Below, one piece after another: positions 16,688 through 24,512 of a DNA stretch of 64,000 nucleotides (the stretch's first letter is position 1; every line of letters begins with the position of its first letter). Under the pieces are notes generated by a model. The model was not told where the DNA came from and did not search any database. It worked only from the letters and a program-made list of their open reading frames with translations. The DNA is from an uncultured Lachnospiraceae bacterium (GTDB lineage: Bacteria; Bacillota; Clostridia; Lachnospirales; Lachnospiraceae), in contig CAJUDZ010000019.1 of assembly GCA_910584965.1 (NCBI GenBank), forward strand, positions 6,107 through 70,106, read 5' to 3'. The translations under genes were made by a program, and so were the position numbers.

Positions 16688-17761
16688 CTATTGCGGCGCA
16701 TTTATTACCGCATTGCTTTTCAAAAATTCCATGACCTTATCCGACATGAGATATTCATAAAAGACTTCTTCGCCCACTTCTTCCTTGAAAGCCTCCACCG
16801 AATCATAGCCGAAATTCGTTACCTCTTCTTCCATCGCCTTCGCTATTTCTTCTTTGGACGGGCTCAGGCCTTCCGTATCCGCAATCGCCTGAAACATAAT
16901 ATACTGCTGTGCCATCGTCGTCGCGTCCTCCTGAAAGACCGCCATATAGGATTCCGTATCCATATTGTAGTAATTCATCATAAAAGTATCCAGACTCACG
17001 CCATAGGCAGCAGCCTGCGCCGTCATGGATTCCAGCAGCATGTTCTGATACCGTTCCACCATTTCGGCCGGCGGCTCGCTGAAAATACTGTCCGCCATAA
17101 CAGCCTTTGTGATATCGCTTGCTACCGCATCATCATACAGGCTGACAGCCTCTTCATAGAACGCATCATACACATAAGCGCGCAGTTCCTCTACCGTGCC
17201 GCACTCTTCAATGCCGAATTCCTGCACCAGCTCGTCCGTCAGCTCCGGCGTCTCCGCAATCGAAATGCTGTTCACCGTTACTTCAAAGACCACCGCTGCG
17301 CCCGCAAGATCGGGGTTGGGCTTATATTCAGCCGGAAATGTCAGATCAAGCGATACCGTATCGCCGACGTTTGTCCCGATCAGCCCGTCTTCAAACCCGG
17401 CGATAAAACTGCCGGAACCGATCGTCAGATCGGCGCCCTGTGCCGTACCGCCCTCGAATGCCACGCCGTCGCGGTAACCGGCATAATCGATATTGACCGT
17501 ATCGCCCTCCTGCACCGTCGTTCTGTCCGTCACTTCTGTCATGACGGTCCGCTGCGTGCGGAGATATTCGATATAACTGTCCACATATTCATCCGTAACT
17601 TCCGGCTCCGGCTGTGTCACTTCGACGCCCTTATACGCGCCGAGCGTCACATAATCGGAAGCCTTTATGCCGCTCAGATAAGCGGTATCCTTCCCACAGG
17701 CGGACAGCATGCCGGCAAGCAGCACAGCCGCAGCCATCAATAAAATTTTCTTTTTCATCAT
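16688..17761 (-). CDS. Lipid-anchored trigger-factor-like FKBP peptidyl-prolyl isomerase
   Basis: The chosen start gives a lipoprotein signal, MMKKKILLMAAAVLLAGMLSAC, with lipobox LSAC; an in-frame extension of 20 codons lacks a ribosome binding site. After the lipid anchor comes an FKBP domain (~70-180: EGDTVNIDYAGYRDG, GSGSFIAGFEDGLIG, VGDTVSLDLTFP) and a helical C-terminal domain like that of trigger factor (ELTDELVQEFG onward). The ribosome-binding domain of cytosolic Tig is missing. The protein therefore probably folds exported proteins at the outer face of the membrane, similar in role to PrsA. It is 357 residues long and appears to be transcribed alone. Confidence 0.88.
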   Translation of the reverse strand: MMKKKILLMAAAVLLAGMLSACGKDTAYLSGIKASDYVTLGAYKGVEVTQPEPEVTDEYVDSYIEYLRTQRTVMTEVTDRTTVQEGDTVNIDYAGYRDGVAFEGGTAQGADLTIGSGSFIAGFEDGLIGTNVGDTVSLDLTFPAEYKPNPDLAGAAVVFEVTVNSISIAETPELTDELVQEFGIEECGTVEELRAYVYDAFYEEAVSLYDDAVASDITKAVMADSIFSEPPAEMVERYQNMLLESMTAQAAAYGVSLDTFMMNYYNMDTESYMAVFQEDATTMAQQYIMFQAIADTEGLSPSKEEIAKAMEEEVTNFGYDSVEAFKEEVGEEVFYEYLMSDKVMEFLKSNAVINAPQ

Positions 17762-17905
17762 CAAATGCCTTTCTTTTCGTTTCATATTCTGCAATACCAT
17801 ACCCGAAAAACGAATACTCAATCAGAATACCACAAAACCGCCGCGCTTAAAAGGGGTTGGGCAAGTTTTTTTACGGACAGCCCCGTAAATTTATTAACCA
17901 TTCGC

Positions 17906-17934
17906 TTGCCTATTGTCCGAATCAATGTTAAAAT
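17906..17934 (+). promoter_or_regulatory. Promoter of the 17973-18449 gene
   Basis: TTGCCT (17906-17911) and TAAAAT (17929-17934) are spaced by 17 bases, 38 bases before the start codon. Confidence 0.6.
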
Positions 17935-17972
17935 ATGGAATGCAGACGCAAGTAAATTTTGGAGGTATCTAT

Positions 17973-18449
17973 ATGAGTACATGGGCAATTGTATTGTTGG
18001 TTATTTTGGCCGTTCTTGTTATTGCTATTGTCGTTCTGTATTTTATCGGAAGAAACATGCAGAAGAAGCAGGAAGCGCAGCAGGCACAGATCGAGGCGAT
18101 GAAGCAAACCGTCTCCATGCTGATTATCGATAAGAAACGGATGAAAATAAAAGAGGCGGGACTGCCCCAGGCCGTTATCGACCAGACACCCCGGCTGCTT
18201 CGGAATTCCAAACTTCCCGTCGTGAAAGCCAAAGTCGGTCCGCAGATCATGACGCTGATTTCCGAAGAAAAAATTTTCGATTCCATTCCTGTGAAAAAGG
18301 AAGTAAAGGCCGTTGTCAGCGGCATCTATATTACCGACGTGAAAGGCATTCACGGAAAGATTGCTCCGGCGCCTCCGAAGAAAAAAGGCTTTTTCAAGCG
18401 TGCTGTTGAAAAAGCGCAGGAAAAAGCCGGTGCAAAACCCATTAAATAA
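17973..18449 (+). CDS. Single-pass membrane protein of unknown function (YtxH/YneF-like topology)
   Basis: A 158-residue protein. One N-terminal membrane helix (~4-24, WAIVLLVILAVLVIAIVVLYFIG) is followed by a cytoplasmic basic region with a short coiled stretch (KKQEAQQAQIEAMKQ), then a soluble domain ending in a Lys/Ala-rich tail (PPKKKGFFKRAVEKAQEKAG). The start at 17973 has GGAGG seven bases upstream; an upstream in-frame ATG has no such site. I recognise the pattern from hypothetical proteins of Lachnospiraceae but not a function. It has its own promoter, and its 3' end overlaps the convergent DUF1934 gene by eight bases. Confidence 0.8.
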   Translation: MSTWAIVLLVILAVLVIAIVVLYFIGRNMQKKQEAQQAQIEAMKQTVSMLIIDKKRMKIKEAGLPQAVIDQTPRLLRNSKLPVVKAKVGPQIMTLISEEKIFDSIPVKKEVKAVVSGIYITDVKGIHGKIAPAPPKKKGFFKRAVEKAQEKAGAKPIK

Positions 18450-18888
18450 ATTTTTCGACGCTGCCCTTTGATCTGATATCCAGAACAATCCGGCAGTCCG
18501 CAAGATATTCATAATTAACATCCAGCGCATAATCCACATCCACCGCGATTCTTTCAGATTCCTGTGTGATGTGGATTTTTCGCGTATCGATTCCGATCAG
18601 AATATTTCCATAGGGCGTGTTGTAACTGGTCATGTTTTTCCGATTCTCTTCAAAAATCATATGTACGTTGACGGCTCCGCTCCTCGTCAGTTCCAGCACA
18701 TGTTCCCCGAATTTAATCCGGTTTTTCACGGGTCCCGTGATTCCCTCCATCACTTCATCGAACAGCACATAATGGTTCCCGTTCTTTTCATAATAGCTCC
18801 CCGGCATGATCGTTTCGATCTTCTCGGCATCCGTGTCGCTCTGATCGAACTGTAAACCGCGCAGGGAAATCAATACGTCTTTTGTCAT
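18442..18888 (-). CDS. DUF1934 (YwiB-like) beta-barrel protein
   Basis: A 148-residue soluble protein of the DUF1934/YwiB family, which adopts a calycin-like beta barrel. Visible features are alternating beta strands (VLISLRGLQFD, NHYVLFDEVMEG, NRIKFGEHVLELTRSG) and a C-terminal strand pair with DVDYALDVNYEYLADCRIVLDI. The function is unknown. Its 3' end overlaps the convergent plus-strand gene by eight bases, with no room for a terminator. It is 60 bases downstream of murI in the same direction, so it is probably part of the murI transcript. Confidence 0.85.
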   Translation of the reverse strand: MTKDVLISLRGLQFDQSDTDAEKIETIMPGSYYEKNGNHYVLFDEVMEGITGPVKNRIKFGEHVLELTRSGAVNVHMIFEENRKNMTSYNTPYGNILIGIDTRKIHITQESERIAVDVDYALDVNYEYLADCRIVLDIRSKGSVEKFI

Positions 18889-18948
18889 CTTGCCCCTCTC
18901 CGAACTTATTCAGCATTTGAAAACCGAAATTATCATCCGATTTTTAAC

Positions 18949-19782
18949 TTAAAATTCTTCTATATGAATTACTTTTGCGGAAAGAATCCCATAGGACAGA
19001 ATGGAATTGGCGAACCGCTGGAATTTGTCCGCCGCATCGCTTACAAAAAAGCGGTACAGTTCCGTCCCGAGTCCCGGCTTCTGTTCGCTTTCCAGCCCCT
19101 TCTCTTTCAGCAGCCGTTTTAAAGCCCTGGCCGTCTCATAGGCCGGATTTACAAGGCTGACCTCTTCTCCCATGATTCTTCCTACCGTGGAACGAATCAG
19201 CGGATAATGCGTGCAGCCGAGAATCAGCGTGTCAATGCCGCTGTCGATCAGCTCCGACAAATATCTTCCGGCAATTTCATCCGTTACCGGGTCTTCCCAC
19301 AGCCCTTCTTCCACAAGCGGCACAAACAGCGGACATGCCTTACTGATCGTTCTGACATTTCTGTCACTTTCTTCTATGTACCTTTTATATATGCCGCTGC
19401 TGATCGTCGCTTCCGTTGCGATTACGCCGATTTTTCCGTTACGGGTCGCCTCCAGCGCCGTAACGGCTCCGGGTCTCACCACATCGATGATCGGAAGATC
19501 CGTTTCCGCTTCCAGCGCTTCCAGCGCGCAGGCGCTTGCCGAATTGCAGGCGATCACAATCGCCTTGACCTGTTGTGTCTGCAGAAAACGCACGATCTGT
19601 CTGGAATACTTTGTAATCGTCTCCGGCGATTTACTGCCGTAAGGCACTCTCGCCGTGTCGCCGAAATATACGATTCTTTCATTTGGAAGCTGGCGCATGA
19701 TCTCCCGTGCCACCGTCAGGCCGCCTACTCCCGAATCAAAAACGCCTATCGGCGCATTATGAAGCATTTCTTTCTCATTCAT
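18949..19782 (-). CDS. murI: Glutamate racemase
   Basis: Makes D-glutamate for peptidoglycan in the cytoplasm. At 277 residues it has normal length. The substrate-binding and catalytic motifs are all present: FDSGVGGLTVAREI near the N-terminus, YFGDTARVPYG, the first catalytic Cys in ACNSASA, and the second in LGCTHYPLI. It follows a repeat-containing membrane protein by 24 bases and precedes the DUF1934 gene, all on the minus strand. Confidence 0.96.
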   Translation of the reverse strand: MNEKEMLHNAPIGVFDSGVGGLTVAREIMRQLPNERIVYFGDTARVPYGSKSPETITKYSRQIVRFLQTQQVKAIVIACNSASACALEALEAETDLPIIDVVRPGAVTALEATRNGKIGVIATEATISSGIYKRYIEESDRNVRTISKACPLFVPLVEEGLWEDPVTDEIAGRYLSELIDSGIDTLILGCTHYPLIRSTVGRIMGEEVSLVNPAYETARALKRLLKEKGLESEQKPGLGTELYRFFVSDAADKFQRFANSILSYGILSAKVIHIEEF

Positions 19783-19806
19783 CTCAAATACGGACTCCCG
19801 CTGTTT

Positions 19807-20289
19807 CTATTTTATATAACCGGACTGCTCCAGCCACTCGAGCAGCCTGCTCTTTACTATAACCTGTTCTTCCCCGGCCTGCAAGAGGCTGCCGCAATTT
19901 TCTTCCTCCAATAAATCCGCCGGGCTGTCCGTCAGACCGGATTTCCGGTATGCCGCATCCCCATTTTCTGCGCCGTCGCCGGTTTCACATACCGCTTCGT
20001 AAGTATCCTGCGGAAAACACAATTCCGGGTACAGCACGCACCACCATACGAAAGCGCCCGCCAAAAGAGCTGCTGCCCGCAGACCGGACTCTTTACCCGC
20101 TTTTTTTAAATATGCGGCGCTCAGTTCCAACCGTTTCAGGCTGTTCCTTATTTTCAGCTCATTCGTTGTCTTCAGGCCGCTCACTGTTTTCAGCTCATTC
20201 ACTGTCTTCAGGCCGCTCACTGTCTTCAGCTCATTCGCTGTCTTCAGGTCAATCACTGTCTTCAGGTTGTTCGCTATTTTGTTTATCAT
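19807..20289 (-). CDS. Hexapeptide-repeat membrane protein of unknown function
   Basis: A 160-residue protein that I do not recognise. Residues 7-54 are eight copies of a six-residue repeat with consensus (N/S)(E/G)LKTV, alternating NELKTV and SGLKTV. A basic helix and one membrane segment (~69-84, AAALLAGAFVWWCVLY) follow, then an acidic extracellular or lumenal part with three cysteines. A hexapeptide period would favour a beta-helix-like or fibrous form over a heptad coiled coil. The ribosome binding site (AAGGAG, nine bases from ATG) is good. It is placed directly upstream of murI. The near-identical DNA repeats suggest that copy number may vary between strains. Confidence 0.65.
   Translation of the reverse strand: MINKIANNLKTVIDLKTANELKTVSGLKTVNELKTVSGLKTTNELKIRNSLKRLELSAAYLKKAGKESGLRAAALLAGAFVWWCVLYPELCFPQDTYEAVCETGDGAENGDAAYRKSGLTDSPADLLEEENCGSLLQAGEEQVIVKSRLLEWLEQSGYIK
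20128..20271 (-). repeat. 18-base coding tandem repeat, about 8 units
   Basis: Units of 18 bases (consensus on plus strand CACTGTCTTCAGGCCGCT and CACTGTCTTCAGCTCATT, alternating, so the higher-order period is 36). The central four units are nearly identical; the outer ones are diverged. It encodes the (NE/SG)LKTV repeats. Confidence 0.8.
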
Positions 20290-20415
20290 CGTTTCATTCT
20301 CCTTGCCTCCGCGCCTTATGGCCCGGTCTTTTAAGGAGTATTCCCGATAATGAAGCGTCTATTCCGACTGTTTCCTGCTGTTTTCTTCTTTTACTGCGGC
20401 CCCGGGATTCAGCTT

Positions 20416-21105
20416 TCAGTCTGCTTTCGCGATGTTCTCTGCCCGGAGCTGTCTGATAATGGACTTCTCCTGATTATCGATATGCAGCTTTGTCGCCCTG
20501 GCTGCCCCTTCCTTATCCTGACGGATAATGCTTTCATAAATCATTCTATGCTCTTCCACCAGATTATTATGCTGGTTCTCGTCTTTGATGTATTCAAAAC
20601 GATACCGGTACATCTGCTCCGACAGATTGTTAATCAGCTGAATCAGCCGCCTGTTCCTCGTCGCCGCAACGATGATGTCATGCAGCGCCACATCCGCGGC
20701 CGCAATGATCGTCGCATCCGACGTGGCAGTCGCCTTTTCAAACTCGTCGCAGGCCGCTTTCAGCTTCTGTTTCTCTTCTTCCGTAATCCGGTCGCAGGCA
20801 AGTTCCGCACAGAGCGCGTCAAGCGCCCGCCTGACCTCCAGCACATCCCGCAGGCTCTTCTCCGTGATCTGAGCCACTTCCGCGCCCCGTCTCGGCATCA
20901 TGATAACGAGCCCTTCCAGCTCCAGCTTCCGGATTGCCTCCCTGATCGGTGTTCTGCTGACGCCGAGCTGATTCGCCAGGTGAATTTCCAGCAGCCGTTC
21001 CCCCGGCTTTAATTCTCCTGTCAGAATTGCCTTTCTGAGCGTATTAAAAACCACATCCCGCAAGGGAAGAAATTCATCCATATCCGCCTGAAACTGAACC
21101 CCCAT
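20416..21105 (-). CDS. GntR-family transcriptional regulator, FadR/FCD subgroup
   Basis: A 229-residue regulator. The winged-helix GntR domain is at ~10-75 (LKPGERLLEIHLANQLGVSRTPIREAIRKLELEGLV) and the FCD all-helical ligand domain at ~85-215, with His residues that usually bind a metal and a carboxylic acid effector (HDIIVAATRNRRL, EEHRMIYESI). The start at 21105 is chosen for its GGAAAGGG ribosome binding site. A longer frame would overlap the ispE stop. It lies 34 bases after ispE, so both are probably in one operon. The effector is unknown. ATTGTA-type motifs upstream of ispE may be its operators. Confidence 0.9.
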   Translation of the reverse strand: MGVQFQADMDEFLPLRDVVFNTLRKAILTGELKPGERLLEIHLANQLGVSRTPIREAIRKLELEGLVIMMPRRGAEVAQITEKSLRDVLEVRRALDALCAELACDRITEEEKQKLKAACDEFEKATATSDATIIAAADVALHDIIVAATRNRRLIQLINNLSEQMYRYRFEYIKDENQHNNLVEEHRMIYESIIRQDKEGAARATKLHIDNQEKSIIRQLRAENIAKAD

Positions 21106-21139
21106 ATTACACACCCTTTCCTGACCGGACCTTTCGGCC

Positions 21140-22003
21140 TTACGCATGGAATGACGTCACAAAAACCTGACCGGCCATTCCCCGCTCTTTGATCTGCTCC
21201 GCCGCCTTCCGCGCAGTTTCTTCTTCCGTAAAAATCCCGAAAACAGTCGGACCGCTGCCGCTCATCAGCGCATTTTCGGCGCCCGCCGCTTTCATCAGTT
21301 CCTTTATCCCGTCGATAACCGGATATTCCCGTACCGTGACGGTTTCCAGCACATTCCCCATACGCTCCGTAATGCCGCTCAGACTTCCGTTTCTGATTGC
21401 CGCTTCCATTCCGTCTATATCCGGATGAAAAGCCAATGTATCGGCATGCAGATTTTCATATACGAATTTTGTCGAAACATCAATATCCGGCTTTGCCACC
21501 GTCAGAACACACGGAGGCGGCGCAGGCAGCTTTGTTAAAACTTCCCCGATGCCTTCCGCCAGTGCCGTTCCTCCCATCAGACAATAGGGAATATCCGCAC
21601 CCAATTTCACCGAAAGAGCCTGCAGCCGCTCCAGCGGATAACCCAGTTCCAATAAGTCATTCAATCCCAGAAGCGCTGCTGCCGCGTCGGTGCTTCCCCC
21701 CGCCATTCCGGCCGCGATGGGAATCCTTTTTTCCAGAAAAATTTCCACACCCGGAGAAATCCCGGCTTCCGCAAACAGCATTTCCGCCGCCCGGCAGATC
21801 AGATTGCCTTTTCCGGTATCCAGTCCCGCTCTGTCAATTTTCAGTTCTATGCCCGGCTCTTCTTTTCGTGTAAAAGTCAGCGTATCATACAGTCCGATCG
21901 TCTGCATAATCATTTTTACTTCATGATAACCGTCTTCCCTTCGCCGGAGCACATCCAGCCCCAGATTGATTTTCGCATATGCGTTCCGCACGATTCGTTC
22001 CAT
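21140..22003 (-). CDS. ispE: 4-diphosphocytidyl-2-C-methyl-D-erythritol kinase
   Basis: This GHMP kinase phosphorylates CDP-methylerythritol in the non-mevalonate (MEP) isoprenoid pathway. At 287 residues it has normal length. Motifs: the N-terminal AYAKINLGLDV with the catalytic Lys, the ATP-binding loop PIAAGMAGGSTDAAAALLGLN, and the C-terminal LMSGSGPTVFGIF. The start at 22003 has GGAG six bases upstream and gives the conserved N-terminus. An in-frame extension of 14 codons has none. It heads an operon with the GntR/FCD regulator. Confidence 0.95.
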   Translation of the reverse strand: MERIVRNAYAKINLGLDVLRRREDGYHEVKMIMQTIGLYDTLTFTRKEEPGIELKIDRAGLDTGKGNLICRAAEMLFAEAGISPGVEIFLEKRIPIAAGMAGGSTDAAAALLGLNDLLELGYPLERLQALSVKLGADIPYCLMGGTALAEGIGEVLTKLPAPPPCVLTVAKPDIDVSTKFVYENLHADTLAFHPDIDGMEAAIRNGSLSGITERMGNVLETVTVREYPVIDGIKELMKAAGAENALMSGSGPTVFGIFTEEETARKAAEQIKERGMAGQVFVTSFHA

Positions 22004-22056
22004 ATAATACTCCGTTCTTACGCAGTCCGCGGCCTGCCGCCGCATTGCCGTATTTT

Positions 22057-22103
22057 ATTGTATATTGTATTCAAAACATAGATTGTACTTAATTTTATAC
22101 AAT
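22057..22103. promoter_or_regulatory. Cluster of ATTGTA/TACAAT motifs between ispE and the serine hydrolase
   Basis: ATTGTA occurs at 22057-22062, 22064-22069 and 22082-22087, and TACAAT at 22098-22103, so the last two form an inverted repeat with a 10-base gap. GntR/FCD regulators often bind TTGTA...TACAA-like palindromes. The gntR gene lies in the ispE operon next door. Binding here is an inference. Confidence 0.4.
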
Positions 22104-22109
22104 CCCGGA

Positions 22110-22138
22110 TTGTTTGTCAATGCTCCGGCGTGTATAAT
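22110..22138 (+). promoter_or_regulatory. Sigma-A promoter of the serine hydrolase gene
   Basis: TTGTTT (22110-22115), 17-base spacer, TATAAT (22133-22138). It lies directly beside the ATTGTA motif cluster, about 78 bases before the start codon. Confidence 0.7.
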
Positions 22139-22215
22139 AAGGTAAATACCCGCTGTCTGAGCAAAAAAGAACGAACTTTACCCGATGAAAAGATTAATGG
22201 CTGAAGGAGAATGGA

Positions 22216-23400
22216 ATGATGAAACTGAATCAAACAAAACTGGCCCGCATTGCGGACTTATTACAGGAAATGGTGGAAACGCAGTTTGTCACGGGCATTA
22301 ACTGCATGGTCTTACAGGACGGCCAGGAACAATGTTATTACGAAGCCGGATTCCAGGACAGCGCAAATCAGATTCCGATCGCACGGAATACGATTTTCAG
22401 GCTGTATTCCATGACCAAACCGATTACCTCCGCAGCTGTCATGATGTTACTGGAAGAGGGAAAACTCGATCTTCTGGAACCGGTCCAAAAATATCTGCCC
22501 GGCTTCCGTAACCAGTGTGTCGTCAGAAATGGGATGATTACCCCTGTTTCCCACCCCGTTACCATACAGAATCTTCTGAATATGACTTCCGGCCTCACTT
22601 ACGGAGGTGAAAATTCCATCACGGAAGTCCGGACCGATGTCCTGTTCCAAGAAGCTACGGATAAGCTGTTCTCTTCCGCACCGATTTCAACGGTCGAATT
22701 TATGAATCGGCTCGGCGGGATTCCGCTGGCATTTGAACCCGGTGCAAGATGGCAGTACGGCGCTTCCGCGGATGTTCTCGGCGCGATTGTGGAAGTCGTA
22801 TCCGGTATGCGTTTCGGCGAATTTCTGCAAAAAAGGATTTTTGAGCCGCTCGGCATGAAAGACACGGCCTTCTATGTCCCCAAAGACAAGCAGTCCCGCC
22901 TTTCCAAAGTATATGAAGAAACGCCCGAGGGGCTGAAAGCATACTATGGTTCCCATCTCGCAGTCCAGAACCGGATGGAATTTGAACCCGCTTTTGAATC
23001 CGGCGGCGCCGGACTCGTTTCTACGATTGACGATTATGCGGCTTTTGCCCAGATGCTGTTACATAACGGTTCCTTCCGCGATACCCGGCTGCTCTCTCCC
23101 AAAACGGTAGAGTTTATGACCGGCGCCCGCCTGAACCCCGCCCTGCAGGACTATGTAAATCAGTGGGAAAACTTGCCCGGTTATACTTATGCCAACCTTC
23201 TGCGCATAATGATCAGCCCGGATACTGCCGTTTCCATGGGAAGCCGCGGCGAATACGGGTGGGACGGATGGCTCGGTCCCTATATGACAAACGATCCGGC
23301 CAACCGGCTGACACTCCTGATCATGCAGCAGAAAACAGGTTCCGGCACCACAGAGTATACGAGGAAAATTCGGAATCTTGTATTTTCGGCACTCTCATAA
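22216..23400 (+). CDS. Serine hydrolase of the class C beta-lactamase/esterase family
   Basis: A 394-residue cytoplasmic member of the beta-lactamase-related serine hydrolases (EstB/PBP4*-like). The nucleophile motif S-x-x-K is SMTK at ~60-63, in YSMTKPITSAAVMMLLEEGKLDL. The second motif is Y-x-S (QYGASADVLG). A glycine-rich YGWDGWLG near the C-terminus is at the KTG/HxG position. No signal peptide is present, so cell-wall or beta-lactam substrates in the periphery are unlikely and an ester substrate is more probable. The start is the second ATG of ATGGAATGATG, seven bases after AGGAG. The gene has its own promoter and a strong terminator. Confidence 0.9.
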   Translation: MMKLNQTKLARIADLLQEMVETQFVTGINCMVLQDGQEQCYYEAGFQDSANQIPIARNTIFRLYSMTKPITSAAVMMLLEEGKLDLLEPVQKYLPGFRNQCVVRNGMITPVSHPVTIQNLLNMTSGLTYGGENSITEVRTDVLFQEATDKLFSSAPISTVEFMNRLGGIPLAFEPGARWQYGASADVLGAIVEVVSGMRFGEFLQKRIFEPLGMKDTAFYVPKDKQSRLSKVYEETPEGLKAYYGSHLAVQNRMEFEPAFESGGAGLVSTIDDYAAFAQMLLHNGSFRDTRLLSPKTVEFMTGARLNPALQDYVNQWENLPGYTYANLLRIMISPDTAVSMGSRGEYGWDGWLGPYMTNDPANRLTLLIMQQKTGSGTTEYTRKIRNLVFSALS

Positions 23401-23444
23401 ATCGCCGCCCGGCAGCGGCGATTACGAGAATGCTACGCATTCTC
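23400..23444. repeat. Pair of perfect palindromes (REP-like)
   Basis: Directly after the stop codon, AATCGCCGC-6-GCGGCGATT (23400-23423) and GAGAATGC-TAC-GCATTCTC (23426-23444) follow each other with two bases between. Neither has a T-run. The arrangement looks like a mobile or dispersed palindromic unit rather than a terminator. No second full copy was seen in this window. Confidence 0.55.
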
Positions 23445-23465
23445 ACCTGCAATGGATTACGAATT

Positions 23466-23506
23466 AAAAATCCCGTCAGCAGAAGGTTCTGTCTGACGGG
23501 ATTTTT
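23466..23506. terminator. Strong bidirectional terminator
   Basis: AAAAATCCCGTCAG and its complement CTGACGGGATTTTT, with a 13-base loop, give a 14-pair stem with T-runs on both strands. It ends the serine hydrolase gene (plus) and the 23565-24221 gene (minus). Confidence 0.9.
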
Positions 23507-23564
23507 GATTCTGTTTCCTGTTCGGTATGATACGATAATCCTTATACCTTTCCGGTTTCCGGGA

Positions 23565-24221
23565 TTAGTTTGTGGTATCCGTCGTTGTATTCGATGATGT
23601 GTCTGTTGTCGTCTTTGCGTCTTCAGCCATCTTATCGAAGCCTGCCATAACAGCATCGTAAGTCTTCTGGGAAATCTCCGGCAGTTTGCCGCCCCATGTA
23701 TCCTCAGCCTGCTTATAGCCTTTCTTAAACGCTTCTCTCATCTCTTCAATCTTGCTCGGGTCACCGCCTGTCAGTGCGGTAGCAAAATCCAGGATTCTTT
23801 CGGATGTCTGTTTTACGCCCCAGTAGCCGTCCTCCGCAACATCCTTCTGCGCCTGTAACTTCGTAGCTTCATCCACTTCAAGCTTACCGCCCGCAAGGAT
23901 GCTCCAAATGCCGTTTGCGCTGTTAAACGTCTGTCCCTGTTTGGTCATCAGCTGTTCAACGATGTTCTGCAGCTGTTTCTGTCTTTCTTCCTGATCCGCT
24001 TTCATTTTGGAAACAAGCGCGGTATTCTGCGTATAAGTCTTCTTCGTCGAATCTGTCGGCTTTTCATTGGAAGGCTCATAAACAGCGCCGGTATCTTCTT
24101 TCTTCGATGTTTCATCCGTTGTTGTCTTGTCTGTTGTCTGCTCCGGCGCCTTTACATCGGTCTGGCTTGTCTTATAAGCATCATATGTGCCGGCAGCTCC
24201 GGTAACTCCATTTACACTCAT
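23565..24221 (-). CDS. Thr/Lys/Asp-rich helical protein of unknown function
   Basis: A 218-residue soluble protein with no signal peptide. Residues ~15-70 are a low-complexity T/K/D/E-rich linker. A helical domain with DQEERQKQLQNIVEQLMTKQG follows. The most conserved-looking part is ~125-200, with GYWGVKQTSERILDFATALTGGDPSKIEEMREAF split across helices, KKGYKQAEDTWGGKLPEIS, and a Thr/Ser tail. I recognise it as a hypothetical protein type seen in Lachnospiraceae, sometimes near flagellar or surface genes, but cannot name a function. The start is supported by GGAGG (CCAAGGAGGGATAG) before the ATG. It is convergent with the serine hydrolase. Confidence 0.75.
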   Translation of the reverse strand: MSVNGVTGAAGTYDAYKTSQTDVKAPEQTTDKTTTDETSKKEDTGAVYEPSNEKPTDSTKKTYTQNTALVSKMKADQEERQKQLQNIVEQLMTKQGQTFNSANGIWSILAGGKLEVDEATKLQAQKDVAEDGYWGVKQTSERILDFATALTGGDPSKIEEMREAFKKGYKQAEDTWGGKLPEISQKTYDAVMAGFDKMAEDAKTTTDTSSNTTTDTTN

Positions 24222-24512
24222 GTCTATCCCTCCTTGGAAATTTTATCTTAATTGCACGAAGTCGTCCAACTCCGCTATTTCTGTATATTATATCGTACCG
24301 TTTGACCGTAAATATTAGGGGATGCAGGAATAATTTTCTAATTTTCCGGTCCCTTTCATGACAAATAAAGTGCCGTTCCTTACCATTGAGGCGTACCGGC
24401 CGTATGCTTTTTTATAAAATCTTTCATCTGCCGCTATTTCTTTTTCCAGCAAAATGCTATACTTGAAAAAAGACAGCAAAATGCCGGATATCGCGCATAC
24501 TGCGGAAAGGAC
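24222..24512. promoter_or_regulatory. Divergent promoter region between 23565-24221 and GH42
   Basis: Minus strand: TATAAT at about 24282-24287 serving the leftward gene. Plus strand: TATACT at 24458-24463, 50 bases before the GH42 start, with a poor -35, which suggests activator-dependent transcription. No gene is seen in between. Confidence 0.45.

Noticed and set aside
16691..17743. Plus-strand 350-codon frame
   Set aside because: Full antisense shadow of the FKBP lipoprotein gene; His/Arg/Ile-rich composition typical of reverse frames of Glu/Asp-rich proteins.
20350..21012. Plus-strand 220-codon frame with AAGGAG and a signal-like N-terminus
   Set aside because: It is antisense to the clearly conserved gntR gene over nearly its whole length, and its composition after the first 25 residues is that of a reverse-strand shadow.
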